From assembly GCA_002254365.1 (NCBI GenBank), contig NIUT01000080.1, positions 1 to 39,983 of the forward strand: a stretch of DNA of 39,983 nt, written 5' to 3'. Numbering within the stretch: the stretch's first letter is position 1; each line of letters begins with the position of its first letter. Both the position numbers and the translations under genes were made by a program. The notes under the pieces are model-generated. The model searched no databases. It saw only the letters and a program-made list of their open reading frames with translations, and had not been told where the DNA came from. Source of the DNA: Nitrospira sp. UW-LDO-01 (GTDB taxonomy: Bacteria > Nitrospirota > Nitrospiria > Nitrospirales > Nitrospiraceae). Below are positions 1 to 8,741 of this stretch, piece after piece.

Positions 1-368
1 AGACAGAGAGCCATACAACAAAGGAGGTTCCTGCTGCGTGCAGTGTCCGATCAGATTCCCCATTCCACTTGCTCCCCCTTCGATCGGGCACTGAGGTTGT
101 TTCCATTGCGCGCATCCAACGAGGGCCTTCTGAGGCCCCGTGTTGGGCGAGCACCGTGACAAGACAACAGGATCTGACGTCCTTCATTGAATGCTTACGG
201 AAGCCTCTTCCTTGCTCTTGCCATGGGTGTGTCTTCGACCAGCCTACAGCTGCACCGGACGACCTCCGGAAGGCGCTCGGAGTCGGAGTCGTAATGATGA
301 CTGACGGAAATCATCCGACGCTGTCGCGACTTGAAGACAAATCAACTCTGCCTGCGCGTTCCTCCCGA
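1..368. other. Left-edge stretch without a supported gene
   Basis: This stretch lies beyond the 3' end of the porin gene. A plus-strand open frame (69-395) crosses it, but it starts with TTG, has no clear ribosome-binding site, shows no recognisable motif and runs into the porin gene. An AAGGAGG-like string occurs at about 21-27 but no convincing start codon follows at a useful distance. I see no RNA gene or repeat. Confidence 0.4.
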
Positions 369-1652
369 TCAAAAGAGATACACGAGATCGAGTGAGAGGG
401 TCGGCTGGTAACTCGTCGCCCGATCACCAAGCTGAAAGACGTTATGATCGGACTTGTCATAGCGGTATTCAAGCCTCGTCCTCACCGACGAAAACGGCCG
501 ATACTCAAGTGTGGCGGTAACTTCCCATAGGGTCTGCGCGATGGCCGGCGACGGTGCTCCCGATGTAGCGCCGAAGCACACGTTGGTCCTCTGATGATAG
601 TCTGTCGTTCCCTGACAGGTCACCAAACCTCCCGCGTCTTCGAAAATCTCCCCGCGTAAACGGATGCCCCATTTGTTCGTGAAGTCATGAAACAGATAGG
701 CGGCCACCCCCTCCCAACGCGCATTTTTCCCTGAACTGATCGCGCTGCTGTTGGACTGATTGGCGTAGTACGCCTCAACAACCGCCCATGTCTGCTCGGC
801 AAACTGCCAGCTCACATACCCGCCGGTCAGCATGAGCATCCCTCCCGGCGTGCCGGGCGCACCAGTCCTCGGTCCGATCAACCCATAGAGCAAGGCTTTC
901 ACCTTTTCAGATGGAGAAACCATCAACATATACTCTACCAACGGATCGTGATGCATATCTCCTTGAATCGAGTTGATATAGGAGATTGCCCTCACTGACA
1001 GCGTGACCTGTTTATTGAACTCGTACGTAGCCGAGATACCGCGCGTCGTGAAGGGCTGGCCCAAATATAAATAGGACCGTGAGTAATTTGGACTGTACGG
1101 ATTCCCCACCTGCTCATAGCCGACCAAAGCGTTGAACTGGCCGACCTGCAGGTCAAGCCCACGACCGATTGGAACGATGTATTGACCATAGAATTCTTGA
1201 AAGTCCGCCCAGGGACCCAGATTCACCCCGCCGATGTCACTCGAATTGCGTCCCGCATTGAATTTAACGCGAAAGCCGAGCCGATCGAGAGCAGAACCAC
1301 CACCGTTCGCTGTCCGCTCCAGCACAAACTGGGCCACGTTCGGCCGAAACTTATTGGAGTTTACGTCAAAAATGCGGAGTTGATTGATACGGTTGGACGG
1401 GTTATTGAAATTCTGCGTATACGAGCCTTGAAGGTAGCCATTGAAGCGCAGCCTCAAAACTTCAGACAGCAGCCGCCGCACTGTCATCTTCTCCGCTTCT
1501 CTGGGAATAGGCTCGAACTGATGAACAACAGGACTCGGTTTTTCTTCAGCCCCGGCATCTGTGCCGAGAAGCGATCCAACCGTGAGAATCAGAGCAACAA
1601 GGGCTAGGCCTGAATAACGGAGCTCACGGTGATTCCTGGATCCAGGCAGCAT
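369..1652 (-). CDS. Outer-membrane beta-barrel porin-like protein (OmpL/BBP2-like)
   Basis: A 427-residue protein predicted to be an outer-membrane barrel. The N-terminus has a basic start, a hydrophobic stretch at about residues 14-34 and a small-residue cleavage region ending GAEE, which is a typical Sec signal peptide. The mature part has alternating aromatic/polar strands, an FNGYLQGSYTQNF segment near residue 70, and ends in LDLVYLF, with the C-terminal phenylalanine typical of BamA substrates. The overall pattern fits the putative beta-barrel porin-2 family (PF07642, OmpL-like), which allows small-solute passage. The substrate cannot be told from sequence. The gene stands alone, with a long gene-poor region upstream. 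The start is the first ATG before the signal peptide, preceded by a weak purine run (GAAGAG). Confidence 0.8.
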   Translation of the reverse strand: MLPGSRNHRELRYSGLALVALILTVGSLLGTDAGAEEKPSPVVHQFEPIPREAEKMTVRRLLSEVLRLRFNGYLQGSYTQNFNNPSNRINQLRIFDVNSNKFRPNVAQFVLERTANGGGSALDRLGFRVKFNAGRNSSDIGGVNLGPWADFQEFYGQYIVPIGRGLDLQVGQFNALVGYEQVGNPYSPNYSRSYLYLGQPFTTRGISATYEFNKQVTLSVRAISYINSIQGDMHHDPLVEYMLMVSPSEKVKALLYGLIGPRTGAPGTPGGMLMLTGGYVSWQFAEQTWAVVEAYYANQSNSSAISSGKNARWEGVAAYLFHDFTNKWGIRLRGEIFEDAGGLVTCQGTTDYHQRTNVCFGATSGAPSPAIAQTLWEVTATLEYRPFSSVRTRLEYRYDKSDHNVFQLGDRATSYQPTLSLDLVYLF

Positions 1653-1773
1653 AATTCTCTTCTACTCCCTACTAAGGAAACGATGCAACAATCTCACTCC
1701 AGTTCCTAGCTCTTTGCAGTGCGATCTGACTGGTAATGGATGACATTCTGTCGGTCGGCAATCTCTTATCTAC

Positions 1774-1983
1774 TCACAAGACAACTTGTGCACCGTTCGA
1801 AGTGGGGCCAGCAATGATCATTACCCGCACTCTCGAATCTCGTGCAACATAGCACGTGAGCAAGATACGTTCGGCTTTGGCGGCGACAATCTTGGTTGCA
1901 GATTCCTCTGCTTTCGCTTTTCGCGGGAGGGCCTCCACCGCCTTCCTGCTCTTTTCTACCTGCTCGCCATCCTCTACTTCCAA
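1774..1983 (-). CDS. Possible small Lys/Glu/Ala-rich protein or gene remnant
   Basis: An open frame of 69 codons beginning at a TTG (the frame stays open to about 2007). The translation has a charged helical first half (EDGEQVEKSRKAVEALPRK) and a hydrophobic second half with VRVMIIAGP. Its composition is more protein-like than the competing frames at 1766-2032 and 1856-2326, which are rich in Cys, Arg and Ser, as shadow frames often are. There is no ATG and no clear ribosome-binding site. It may be the 3' remnant of a decayed gene. I do not recognise a family. Confidence 0.2.
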   Translation of the reverse strand: MEVEDGEQVEKSRKAVEALPRKAKAEESATKIVAAKAERILLTCYVARDSRVRVMIIAGPTSNGAQVVL

Positions 1984-2452
1984 GATCCCCGCGAACCATC
2001 CCCCGGCTTATGCGAAGCAGCTCTTGCATCAACCCCGTATCGTCACAGAGGCACTATTCTTCCAATTCCCCATTCATCGGACTATGGAGACTGTTTCAAA
2101 TTTCAAGGGCGATAGAGGAAGGATGGCGCAGATGCCCATGGGCTTCCAGCGACGTCGCAAAGCCGAAACTTGTCCGTGGGCACTTGTTCAGCCGATAGTG
2201 TTCAACTCACGCGGAGTGGAACCGGACAGATCCGTCCCCTTGGACAAATACTGGCGCGGCAGGTCGTTGGCATTCTCCTTGGTTCTTCGTTGCCAGGGGC
2301 TGTGCGGATCGGCAAAGAACACCTAGATTGAGAGGCTATGTGCAAACCGCTCGTGTTCTGCCGTCTTTTGACTTCGATTGTCGCTCAGTGCTTTCCACTG
2401 CAAGGCGGGCGGCAATCGGCGCCATGGTGGGAAACTGATCTCATCGGTCCTT

Positions 2453-2464
2453 CTCTCGCGAGAG
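2453..2464. repeat. Perfect 12-base palindrome CTCTCGCGAGAG
   Basis: A self-complementary 6+6 palindrome in the gene-poor region between the porin and Slp genes. It has no following T-run, so it is not a classical terminator. It could be a protein-binding site or chance. Confidence 0.25.
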
Positions 2465-2847
2465 TGGTCAGCGTGGCTCGCGCGCCAGCCGCATAGATGG
2501 ATTGGGGGGTGTTACTCCATACCGTGATGGATACACACGCCGGAGGCGTTCGGCGATCTGCTCTGCGTCAGATGTGTTTTGATGGACTGCCACAGCCACA
2601 GGTCAAAGACTTTCCATGTGCAGCAGCGGTGATGAGCTCGGGTAGTCGCAATGGCGCTTCGCTGGACAGCACTCGAAACATGCCCCACCATTCACGCCAT
2701 TGTTCGGAGCGAGTGGCCATGGCACAGCCTAGACTCACGCCCTTACGTTCTTCAGCGCTCAGATGCCTGCATGATCTCGCTCGCATGGCAACACCGTAGC
2801 TCATCTGGACTTGCAATGGTTGCACTTGGATTGAGAACTCAAAGAGG

Positions 2848-3465
2848 CTACAACCCCGCAGACTGAGTTCCTTTTTCACCTTGGCTCTCACTCAGGGACA
2901 AAGATTCTCCGCTGTCATTCCCCACACAGAATGTTCGTTCTTCTGCAGGATGATGCCCCATAGCGCCGCCATAATACGAAAAGCCTGCCATTTCCAATTC
3001 TCGGGTATTCCAAATATGAAGACACTGCGCGAGAAGGTGCGGCACCACCCTCGGTGCTCCACCAAGCATTTCCGTGGTGGCGCTGTCGGTCGTTCCAACG
3101 ACGACGAGTTTGTTGCCTCTCTGCAACATGCTAGGCTCCGGAGAACCGTTGAAGGCGATGGCATACCAGAATGAGTCTCCTCGTTCGCCACTCTTAGAAG
3201 CGTATACCGAACGGCCCTCGACAGGTTGTTCCTCGACAAGAAGGACGATGCCTTTCGTCTTCCGAACAACTCCTATGATTTCCCCTCCTAATTCGACTTT
3301 GTGTGGAACAAAGCCGGCATTCGACGAACGATAGGTCTGTCGCTGCCAAGCCTCGACATCAAAGGTATTGGTTTCGACGTTTCTCATAACTTCTGGAGGG
3401 AACATCGGTGTAATTGTACAGGCCTCCAGCAATACCCAGATTGCAAACAGTCCGATCATAGGCAT
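2848..3465 (-). CDS. Slp-family outer-membrane lipoprotein
   Basis: A lipoprotein of about 205 residues of the Slp family (PF03843), known in enterobacteria as a starvation- or stress-inducible outer-membrane lipoprotein. The lipobox is LLEAC just after a short hydrophobic stretch. The typical Slp core follows: FPPEV, then KVELGGEIIGV, a LLVEEQPV segment, a FWYAIAF strand and a KLVVVGT strand. I chose the internal ATG at 3465 because AAGGAG lies 10 bases upstream and the lipobox then falls at a normal signal-peptide distance; the frame stays open to 3546. The tail after about residue 150 is polar and less family-like. It is monocistronic, with an inverted repeat about 140 bases upstream (3604-3617). 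Confidence 0.8.
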   Translation of the reverse strand: MPMIGLFAIWVLLEACTITPMFPPEVMRNVETNTFDVEAWQRQTYRSSNAGFVPHKVELGGEIIGVVRKTKGIVLLVEEQPVEGRSVYASKSGERGDSFWYAIAFNGSPEPSMLQRGNKLVVVGTTDSATTEMLGGAPRVVPHLLAQCLHIWNTRELEMAGFSYYGGAMGHHPAEERTFCVGNDSGESLSLSESQGEKGTQSAGL

Positions 3466-3603
3466 GGCGAATTTTCTCCTTATGCTGAGCGCTCCAAAAC
3501 AATGGCCGGAAAGAGCGCAGAGAATATCGTCATCATTGGTCTTCATCTTCTTTGATCCGTAAAAAACATATCACTCAAACATGAATGTTCCATGATGAGA
3601 GCA

Positions 3604-3617
3604 TGAAGAAATCTTCA
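3604..3617. promoter_or_regulatory. Inverted repeat TGAAGA-AA-TCTTCA upstream of the Slp gene
   Basis: A 6+2+6 inverted repeat in the AT-rich gap between the Slp gene and the glycine-zipper gene, about 140 bases before the chosen Slp start. A near-palindromic CATG-N7-CATG lies close by at about 3580-3595. Such symmetry in a promoter region suggests an operator, but no regulator can be named. Confidence 0.25.
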
Positions 3618-3694
3618 GCATAAATATGGGGTACCGTCATGGTCCTTCGCGCAGACAGCGAGCACGAGTGCCCACCTGTCCGGTCTGTGCCCCC

Positions 3695-4129
3695 TCACTG
3701 CCATCCCGTCACTTCATATCCTTTCTCTTGCAAACACCGATTAACGAAATTGGTGTAGGCGTGGTTGTGCTGGGAAGGACCGACCGCAGCGGAAAATAAT
3801 CCCATCAGGAGGCCCCAGACCGCTCCGCTGGCCGCCCCGATCATCGAGCCTCGCCCGACCGCTCCTGAAATCGCTCCCCCCAGGGCTCCGCTGGCAGCAC
3901 CGACTCCGGCTCCGACCGCAGTACCCGTCGCGACACGCCCTGCCGTGCCACCGCTTCTTTCGTCCGCACCGGCGGATTCCGCCGACTGTTTGCAAGCCTC
4001 GATATCTTGCTCGGCGGCTTCCTTCCCCACTGATTGCAACTGCGCGTTCGGATAGAGGACCGGACGCGCACTTGAACAGGCCGTAGTCATCAGCAATGCC
4101 ACCACCGCACCAATCCTGATCCCTTTCAT
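3695..4129 (-). CDS. Glycine-zipper lipoprotein
   Basis: A predicted lipoprotein of 144 residues. The signal peptide GIRIGAVVALLMTTAC ends in a lipobox-like TTAC followed by Ser-Ser. A polar segment with QDIEACKQSAESAG follows. The middle carries a long glycine-zipper run rich in GxxxG (AGVGAASGALGGAISGAVG and further repeats), which can insert in or pack against membranes. The C-terminus has FVNRCLQEKGYEVTGWQ, which matches the conserved tail of many Gly-zipper lipoproteins. The start used is the ATG at 4129, overlapping the stop of the DUF167 gene by four bases (ATGA), so translation is probably coupled. The frame stays open to 4180 but that extension would lie inside the upstream gene. Confidence 0.8.
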   Translation of the reverse strand: MKGIRIGAVVALLMTTACSSARPVLYPNAQLQSVGKEAAEQDIEACKQSAESAGADERSGGTAGRVATGTAVGAGVGAASGALGGAISGAVGRGSMIGAASGAVWGLLMGLFSAAVGPSQHNHAYTNFVNRCLQEKGYEVTGWQ

Positions 4130-4470
4130 GCCTTCACCGGTCCTTTCTCGCCTTGTGGCATTAGTCGAGCCCATAGCCACTCCGCAGTGACTCCTTTTAC
4201 ATGCAGACGTTTATGCCGAGCCCCCGCCCCAGCTTGAATTCGCACATGTGTGCGTGGAACGGCACAGCAGCCGGCGATAAAACGGATCAGTTCATTATTG
4301 GCATCGCCATCATGAGGAGGAGCCGCCACGCGAATCTTGAGCGCATCGCCGTGGATTCCGACACATTCAGTTCGAGCGGCCTTGGGTTGGACATGTACCA
4401 TGAGGACCGCCCCACCCTCACTGTCTCTCACGATGGCATGGTGGGGAGTCACGGGAACGGGGACTGTCAA
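4126..4470 (-). CDS. DUF167 (YggU-like) protein
   Basis: A 114-residue protein of the DUF167/YggU family (PF02594), small alpha/beta proteins of unknown function. The family core is visible: [11 protein letters not shown], then [26 protein letters not shown], and a final [18 protein letters not shown]. It starts with TTG whose last two bases plus the next A form the stop of the MoxR ATPase gene (TTGA overlap), and it ends overlapping the start of the glycine-zipper gene. The three genes thus form one coupled minus-strand unit. The reason for a DUF167-MoxR pairing is not known. Confidence 0.85.
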   Translation of the reverse strand: MTVPVPVTPHHAIVRDSEGGAVLMVHVQPKAARTECVGIHGDALKIRVAAPPHDGDANNELIRFIAGCCAVPRTHVRIQAGAGARHKRLHVKGVTAEWLWARLMPQGEKGPVKA

Positions 4471-5282
4471 AAGATGGCTTTGACGAGTTCGAGTATCGCC
4501 CGCTGCATATCAGCATCATCGGTAATCGGACGGGCAACGGCCACGTCACAAGCTCTCGCCGGTGGGACCCCCTGCTTGATCAAGGTCCCGGCATAGATCA
4601 AGAGCCTGGTACTGACTCCTTCCTCAAGGCCGTGATTTCTGAGATTGCGGACTTTTTGCCCGAGCTTGACGAGATTGCCCGCCATCACGGCGTCCACTCC
4701 GGCTTCACGCTGGATCACCCGCGATTCAATGTCCGGAGCGGGGTAATCGAATTCGATCGCCATGAATCGCTGCTTCGTACTTTGCTTCAAATCTTTGAGG
4801 ACGCTTTGATACCCAGGATTGTAGGAGATTACCAGCATGAATTCGTCGGCAGCCTCCACAATCTGCCCCTTCTTTTCGATGGGGAGTACCCGACGGTCAT
4901 CACTGAGGGGGTGGATGATGACCGTCGTATCCTTCCTGGCTTCGACCACTTCGTCGAGATACACAATGGCCCCCTGTTTCACCCCGACCGTCAGCGGCCC
5001 GTCCATCCAAACCGTCTCCTGCCCCTTGAGGAGATACCGACCGACCAAGTCCGAGGCCGTCAGATCTTCATGACAGGCAACCGTGATCAGCGGTCGGCCG
5101 AGTTTGTACGCCATGTACTGCACAAACCTGCTCTTCCCGCAACCGGTCGGCCCCTTGAGCATCACAGGCAGTTTGCGCTCAGCCGCGATGGTAAACAGGC
5201 CCACCTCCCCGCAGACCTCCGCATAAAACGGCTCCTGTGCGATCCGATACTGCGCCACATCGATTTCGCGTACCTGTTGCAT
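4467..5282 (-). CDS. MoxR-type AAA+ ATPase of the CbbQ/NirQ/NorQ/GpvN group
   Basis: A 271-residue AAA+ ATPase. Walker A is [10 protein letters not shown] near residue 45, Walker B is [10 protein letters not shown], and sensor-type residues follow in [12 protein letters not shown] with an arginine-finger segment KQSTKQRF. The C-terminal helices ([16 protein letters not shown]) match CbbQ/NorQ proteins. Family members work with a von Willebrand-domain partner (CbbO or NorD) to remodel or metal-load enzymes such as Rubisco or nitric-oxide reductase. No such partner or client is present in this window. I chose the ATG at 5282 because a GGAG precedes it and the protein then begins at the usual family position; the frame is open to 5354, overlapping the neighbouring broken gene. 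Confidence 0.88.
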   Translation of the reverse strand: MQQVREIDVAQYRIAQEPFYAEVCGEVGLFTIAAERKLPVMLKGPTGCGKSRFVQYMAYKLGRPLITVACHEDLTASDLVGRYLLKGQETVWMDGPLTVGVKQGAIVYLDEVVEARKDTTVIIHPLSDDRRVLPIEKKGQIVEAADEFMLVISYNPGYQSVLKDLKQSTKQRFMAIEFDYPAPDIESRVIQREAGVDAVMAGNLVKLGQKVRNLRNHGLEEGVSTRLLIYAGTLIKQGVPPARACDVAVARPITDDADMQRAILELVKAIF

Positions 5283-5347
5283 GACTCCACTGCCCTTGTA
5301 TGGCGAACGACCGGAAACCACCAGAATCACAGCCGGTGAAATACCCA

Positions 5348-5714
5348 TCACCATAAACGGAACAAAGTGCCAAGATCAAGCAAGGGGTGATCGGCGGGGG
5401 GAAACGAACCGGTGAAGTCCGTCACGGCATCGTAAGGATTATCGATTGCATCACCCCAATTCTGCATGTACGGATCCATGCCGTACTGCAGGGTAAACAC
5501 CTCTGTCCTTGACCAACTGCACGAATATCCCTGCGGGATGCACAAAAAGGCCGTCATACAAGAGAAGAGGCGAATCGCAAGCTGTTGTCATCCGCCCACC
5601 CATTGCCTGTACGAACAGGCGTTTGCCCAGGAGGATTGAAGATTCAAGATCCCAAGCAAAGGAGTTCCCTGTTGCAATGGAAGAGGGTATAAGGATGGAG
5701 AATGCGACAATCAC
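5348..5714 (-). pseudogene. Small secreted-protein gene with an apparent frameshift
   Basis: Two overlapping minus-strand frames read as halves of one protein. The first half, from a GTG near 5714, has a signal-peptide-like start (REVIVAFSILIPSSIATGNSFA), then WDLESSILLGKRLF and YDGLFVHPAGIFVQLVKD. That frame then degenerates. The second half continues in the next frame with EVFTLQYGMDPYMQNWGDA and ends DLGTLFRLW. The switch needs a +1 or -2 shift near 5501-5510. Rejoined, the product would be about 120 residues, periplasmic or outer-membrane. I do not recognise the family. It may be a real decayed gene or a sequencing/assembly indel. It lies directly upstream of the MoxR ATPase gene, possibly in the same unit. 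Confidence 0.5.
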
Positions 5715-6024
5715 TTCACGGGGGCGCCCGCACAGCAGTACATAGTGCGTCACGCAATACAGCAAAATCCGGAGAACCTACACCGCTGGTGAATCATCAA
5801 CCTACAAACGAAGGAGACCTGAGGAACGGTTCTGAGCAAAGTATAAGATGCTGTCTGCGTCGCGTTTCGCCGGAAGACGTTGCGTCTGCTGGATCGTCGA
5901 GCTCACGACCTACAGTGCTACCCAGCTGGCATAACCAGAAAACATTGGCTATGGTAGAGCCCGACTCAAGAACCGATGATACGGTTAGGATGAGAAGCGA
6001 AACCGGACGCACCAAGGCCCGTGC
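5715..6024. other. 310-base gap before aceE
   Basis: This gap lies between two divergent units and should hold promoters for both the pyruvate dehydrogenase cluster and the minus-strand ATPase group. A plus-strand frame (5702-6028) crosses it but is Arg/Ser-rich with no family-like sequence. No convincing -35/-10 pair or hairpin was found. Confidence 0.35.
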
Positions 6025-8706
6025 ATGAGCGAAGAAAATCAAACAACTCGACCACAAGGCGACTCTGATCCGCAGGAAACGCGCGAGTGGCTGGACTCGC
6101 TTGAGTACGTCCTGCAGCAACACGGCGTCGAGCGGTCGACCTATCTGTTCGAACGGCTTCGTGACCGGCTCGGCGAGCGTGGTGCGCCGGTCTCTGAACC
6201 GTTCAACACCCCTTACGTCAATACGATCCCCGCCTCTCGACAACCGCTTTATCCAGGCAACCTCGAAATCGAGCGGCGGATCCGCAGTATGATCCGCTGG
6301 AATGCAATGGCGATGGTCGTCAAGGCCAACAAGCAACATCCCGGTATCGGTGGACACATTTCCACCTTTGCGTCGGCGGCCACCCTGTACGAAGTGGCCA
6401 TACAGCATTTCCTCCACGGCAAAGATGCTCCTCAGAGGGGCGATCATGTCTACTTTCAAGGTCATTCCGCACCGGGTATCTACGCACGCAGCTTCGTCGA
6501 GGGCCGCCTCCCGGAGGACGCGCTGCATCGTTTCCGGGCCGAGCTGTCCACCGACGGACAGGGCTTGTCGTCCTATCCGCACCCCTGGCTACACCCCAAC
6601 TATTGGGAGTTTCCCACCGTCTCGATGGGCCTGGGACCGATCCTGTCGATCTACCAGGCACGCTTCAACCGCTACTTGCATGACCGTGGTCTGAAGGACA
6701 CGAGCCAGCAACGAGTGTGGGCGTTCGTCGGCGACGGCGAAACCGACGAGCCGGAAAGTCTCGGCGCACTCTCACTCGCCTCCCGGGAGCGACTCGACAA
6801 TCTCACCTGGGTCGTCAACTGCAATCTCCAGCGTCTTGACGGGCCCGTACGCGGCAACGGCAAGATCATCCAAGAATTGGAACGCGTCTTCCGCGGCGCC
6901 GGCTGGCACGTCATCAAGGTGATCTGGGGCAGTGACTGGGATCCGCTACTGGAGAAAGACAGCGAAGGCCTGCTCATCAAGCGGATGGGCGAGGTCGTAG
7001 ACGGCTGGTATCAAAAGTATGTCGTGGAAGGCGGCGCCTTCGCACGGCAGCATTTCTTCGGCGTCGATCCGCGGCTGCTCAAGCTGGTGGAGAGCTATTC
7101 CGACGAACAAATCCATAAGTTGCTGCGGGGCGGGCATGATCCACGAAAACTCTACGCTGCCTACAAAGCCGCCGTAGAGCACAAGGGGCAGCCGACCGTG
7201 ATCCTGGCGAAAACAATCAAGGGCTACGGCCTGGGTGAAGCGGGCGAGGGGCGAAACATCACTCATCAACAGAAAAAGATGAACGAACAGGAACTGCGTG
7301 AGTTCCGCACGAGGTTCAGCGTCCCGGTGCCGGACGACCAGCTGACCTCGACACCGTTCTACCGGCCGCCGGCCGACAGTCCCGAAGCGGCATACCTCGC
7401 AGACCGGATCAAGGCGATGGGCGGGGCCATTCCGGAGCGGCGCGTGAATGTCGAGCCGCTCGAAACACCGGCGCTCGTCCAGTTCAAGGAGTTTCTCGAA
7501 GGATCAGGCGATCGCCCGGTCTCAACCACGATGGGGTTCGCCCGTATGCTGAGCCGCCTGCTCGGCATCAAGGAATTCGGAAAGTATCTCGTGCCGATCG
7601 TTCCCGACGAAGCGCGCACGTTCGGACTTGAGGCGCTCTTCCGGCAATACGGCATCTACTCGCACGCCGGACAGCTGTATGAGCCGGTGGACAAAAGTTC
7701 CCTGCTGTACTACCTCGAAGCGAAAAACGGACAAATTCTTGAGGAAGGCATTACCGAGGCCGGCGCCATGTCCTCGTATATCGCGGCGGGCACCGCTTAC
7801 GCGACGCACGCCGTCAACATGATCCCATTCTATGTGTTCTACTCGATGTTCGGGTTTCAGCGGATCGGCGATTTGATGTGGGCTGCCTGCGACATGCGCA
7901 CGCGCGGCTTTCTGTTGGGGGCCACTGCGGGACGGACGACGTTGGAGGGAGAAGGCCTGCAGCATCAGGACGGACAGAGTCACCTCCTCGCGTCCACTTA
8001 CCCGACGATTGCGGCCTATGATCCGGCCTTCATGTTTGAACTGGCCGTCATTCTCCAGGACGGACTGAAGAAGATGTACCGTGATCAGCAGGACCTGTTC
8101 TATTACATTACGCTGTACAATGAATCCTACCCGATGCCGGCCATGCCGCCGGATGCGGAGGAAGGCATTCGCGAGGGCCTGTACCGTTTCAGAACCGCAC
8201 CGGAACAGGCCAGGCACCGGGCGCATCTCCTGGCGAGCGGTCCGCTGGTGAACGAAGCAGTGCGCGCACAGGATCTGTTGTTGCGCTATGGGGTTGCAGC
8301 CGATGTATGGAGTGTGACGAGCTATAAACAACTGAGAATGCGCACGCTCGAAGCCGAACGCTGGAATCTGCTTCACCCGGAAGCGGTACCGCGTGCGAGC
8401 TTCCTGCAGCAGACGATCAGGCAGTTCGACGGCCCCTGCGTAGCGGTAAGCGACTATGTCCGCCTGGTTCCGCAGCAAATTGCGCCCTGGATTCCCGGCG
8501 GCCTGCTCACCTTGGGAACGGACGGCTTTGGCCGGAGCGACAACCGCAACGCGTTGCGGCGTTTTTTCGAAGTCGATGCCGAACACCTGGTCGTGGCGGC
8601 GCTCTACGCCCTGTTTCAGCGGGGAGCCGTCGACGCAAACCTGGTCACGCAGGCTGTACGTGATCTTGGCGTCTCCACTGACGATGAAGCCCCGTGGCGC
8701 CGGTGA
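6025..8706 (+). CDS. aceE: Pyruvate dehydrogenase E1 component, homodimeric type
   Basis: The protein has 893 residues, close to the usual 885-890 of AceE. It catalyses thiamine-diphosphate-dependent decarboxylation of pyruvate and acetyl transfer to the lipoyl arm of E2. Visible family sequence includes NTIPASRQPLYPGN (67-80), GHISTFASAATLYEV (110-124), the thiamine-diphosphate motif starting GDGETDEPES (236) and ending near NCN (265-267), then QRLDGPVRGNGKI. The C-terminal half has EEGITEAGAMSSYIAAGTAYA and GLQHQDGQSHL, both characteristic of AceE. It is followed 35 bases later by aceF. The start is the ATG at 6025 with a weak AAGG upstream. A PDH in an autotroph of this type would serve acetyl-CoA formation from pyruvate; that role is inference. 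Confidence 0.97.
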   Translation: MSEENQTTRPQGDSDPQETREWLDSLEYVLQQHGVERSTYLFERLRDRLGERGAPVSEPFNTPYVNTIPASRQPLYPGNLEIERRIRSMIRWNAMAMVVKANKQHPGIGGHISTFASAATLYEVAIQHFLHGKDAPQRGDHVYFQGHSAPGIYARSFVEGRLPEDALHRFRAELSTDGQGLSSYPHPWLHPNYWEFPTVSMGLGPILSIYQARFNRYLHDRGLKDTSQQRVWAFVGDGETDEPESLGALSLASRERLDNLTWVVNCNLQRLDGPVRGNGKIIQELERVFRGAGWHVIKVIWGSDWDPLLEKDSEGLLIKRMGEVVDGWYQKYVVEGGAFARQHFFGVDPRLLKLVESYSDEQIHKLLRGGHDPRKLYAAYKAAVEHKGQPTVILAKTIKGYGLGEAGEGRNITHQQKKMNEQELREFRTRFSVPVPDDQLTSTPFYRPPADSPEAAYLADRIKAMGGAIPERRVNVEPLETPALVQFKEFLEGSGDRPVSTTMGFARMLSRLLGIKEFGKYLVPIVPDEARTFGLEALFRQYGIYSHAGQLYEPVDKSSLLYYLEAKNGQILEEGITEAGAMSSYIAAGTAYATHAVNMIPFYVFYSMFGFQRIGDLMWAACDMRTRGFLLGATAGRTTLEGEGLQHQDGQSHLLASTYPTIAAYDPAFMFELAVILQDGLKKMYRDQQDLFYYITLYNESYPMPAMPPDAEEGIREGLYRFRTAPEQARHRAHLLASGPLVNEAVRAQDLLLRYGVAADVWSVTSYKQLRMRTLEAERWNLLHPEAVPRASFLQQTIRQFDGPCVAVSDYVRLVPQQIAPWIPGGLLTLGTDGFGRSDNRNALRRFFEVDAEHLVVAALYALFQRGAVDANLVTQAVRDLGVSTDDEAPWRR

Positions 8707-8741
8707 CCGGGACCGGCATTGCCATAATCAAAGGATAGGCC

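Larger units (their letters stand above)
1653..2847. other. 1.2 kb gene-poor region between porin and Slp genes
   Basis: Several frames are open on both strands here, but none has family-like sequence together with a good start. The most protein-like is a minus-strand frame at 1774-1983, listed separately. A perfect 12-base palindrome, CTCTCGCGAGAG, lies at 2453-2464. The porin promoter should lie in 1653-1765, but I could not fix -35 and -10 boxes. The stretch may hold decayed genes. Confidence 0.35.

Noticed and set aside
1856-2326. Plus-strand frame of 156 codons in the gene-poor region
   Set aside because: The start resembles a signal peptide, but the rest is low in family-like sequence and has no ribosome-binding site; the opposite strand is at least as plausible.
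4632-5339. Plus-strand frame of 235 codons opposite the MoxR ATPase
   Set aside because: The minus strand has Walker A, Walker B and sensor motifs; this frame is a shadow.
7522-8586. Minus-strand frame of 354 codons opposite aceE
   Set aside because: It mirrors the conserved C-terminal half of AceE; the open frame is a by-product of GC-rich codon use.
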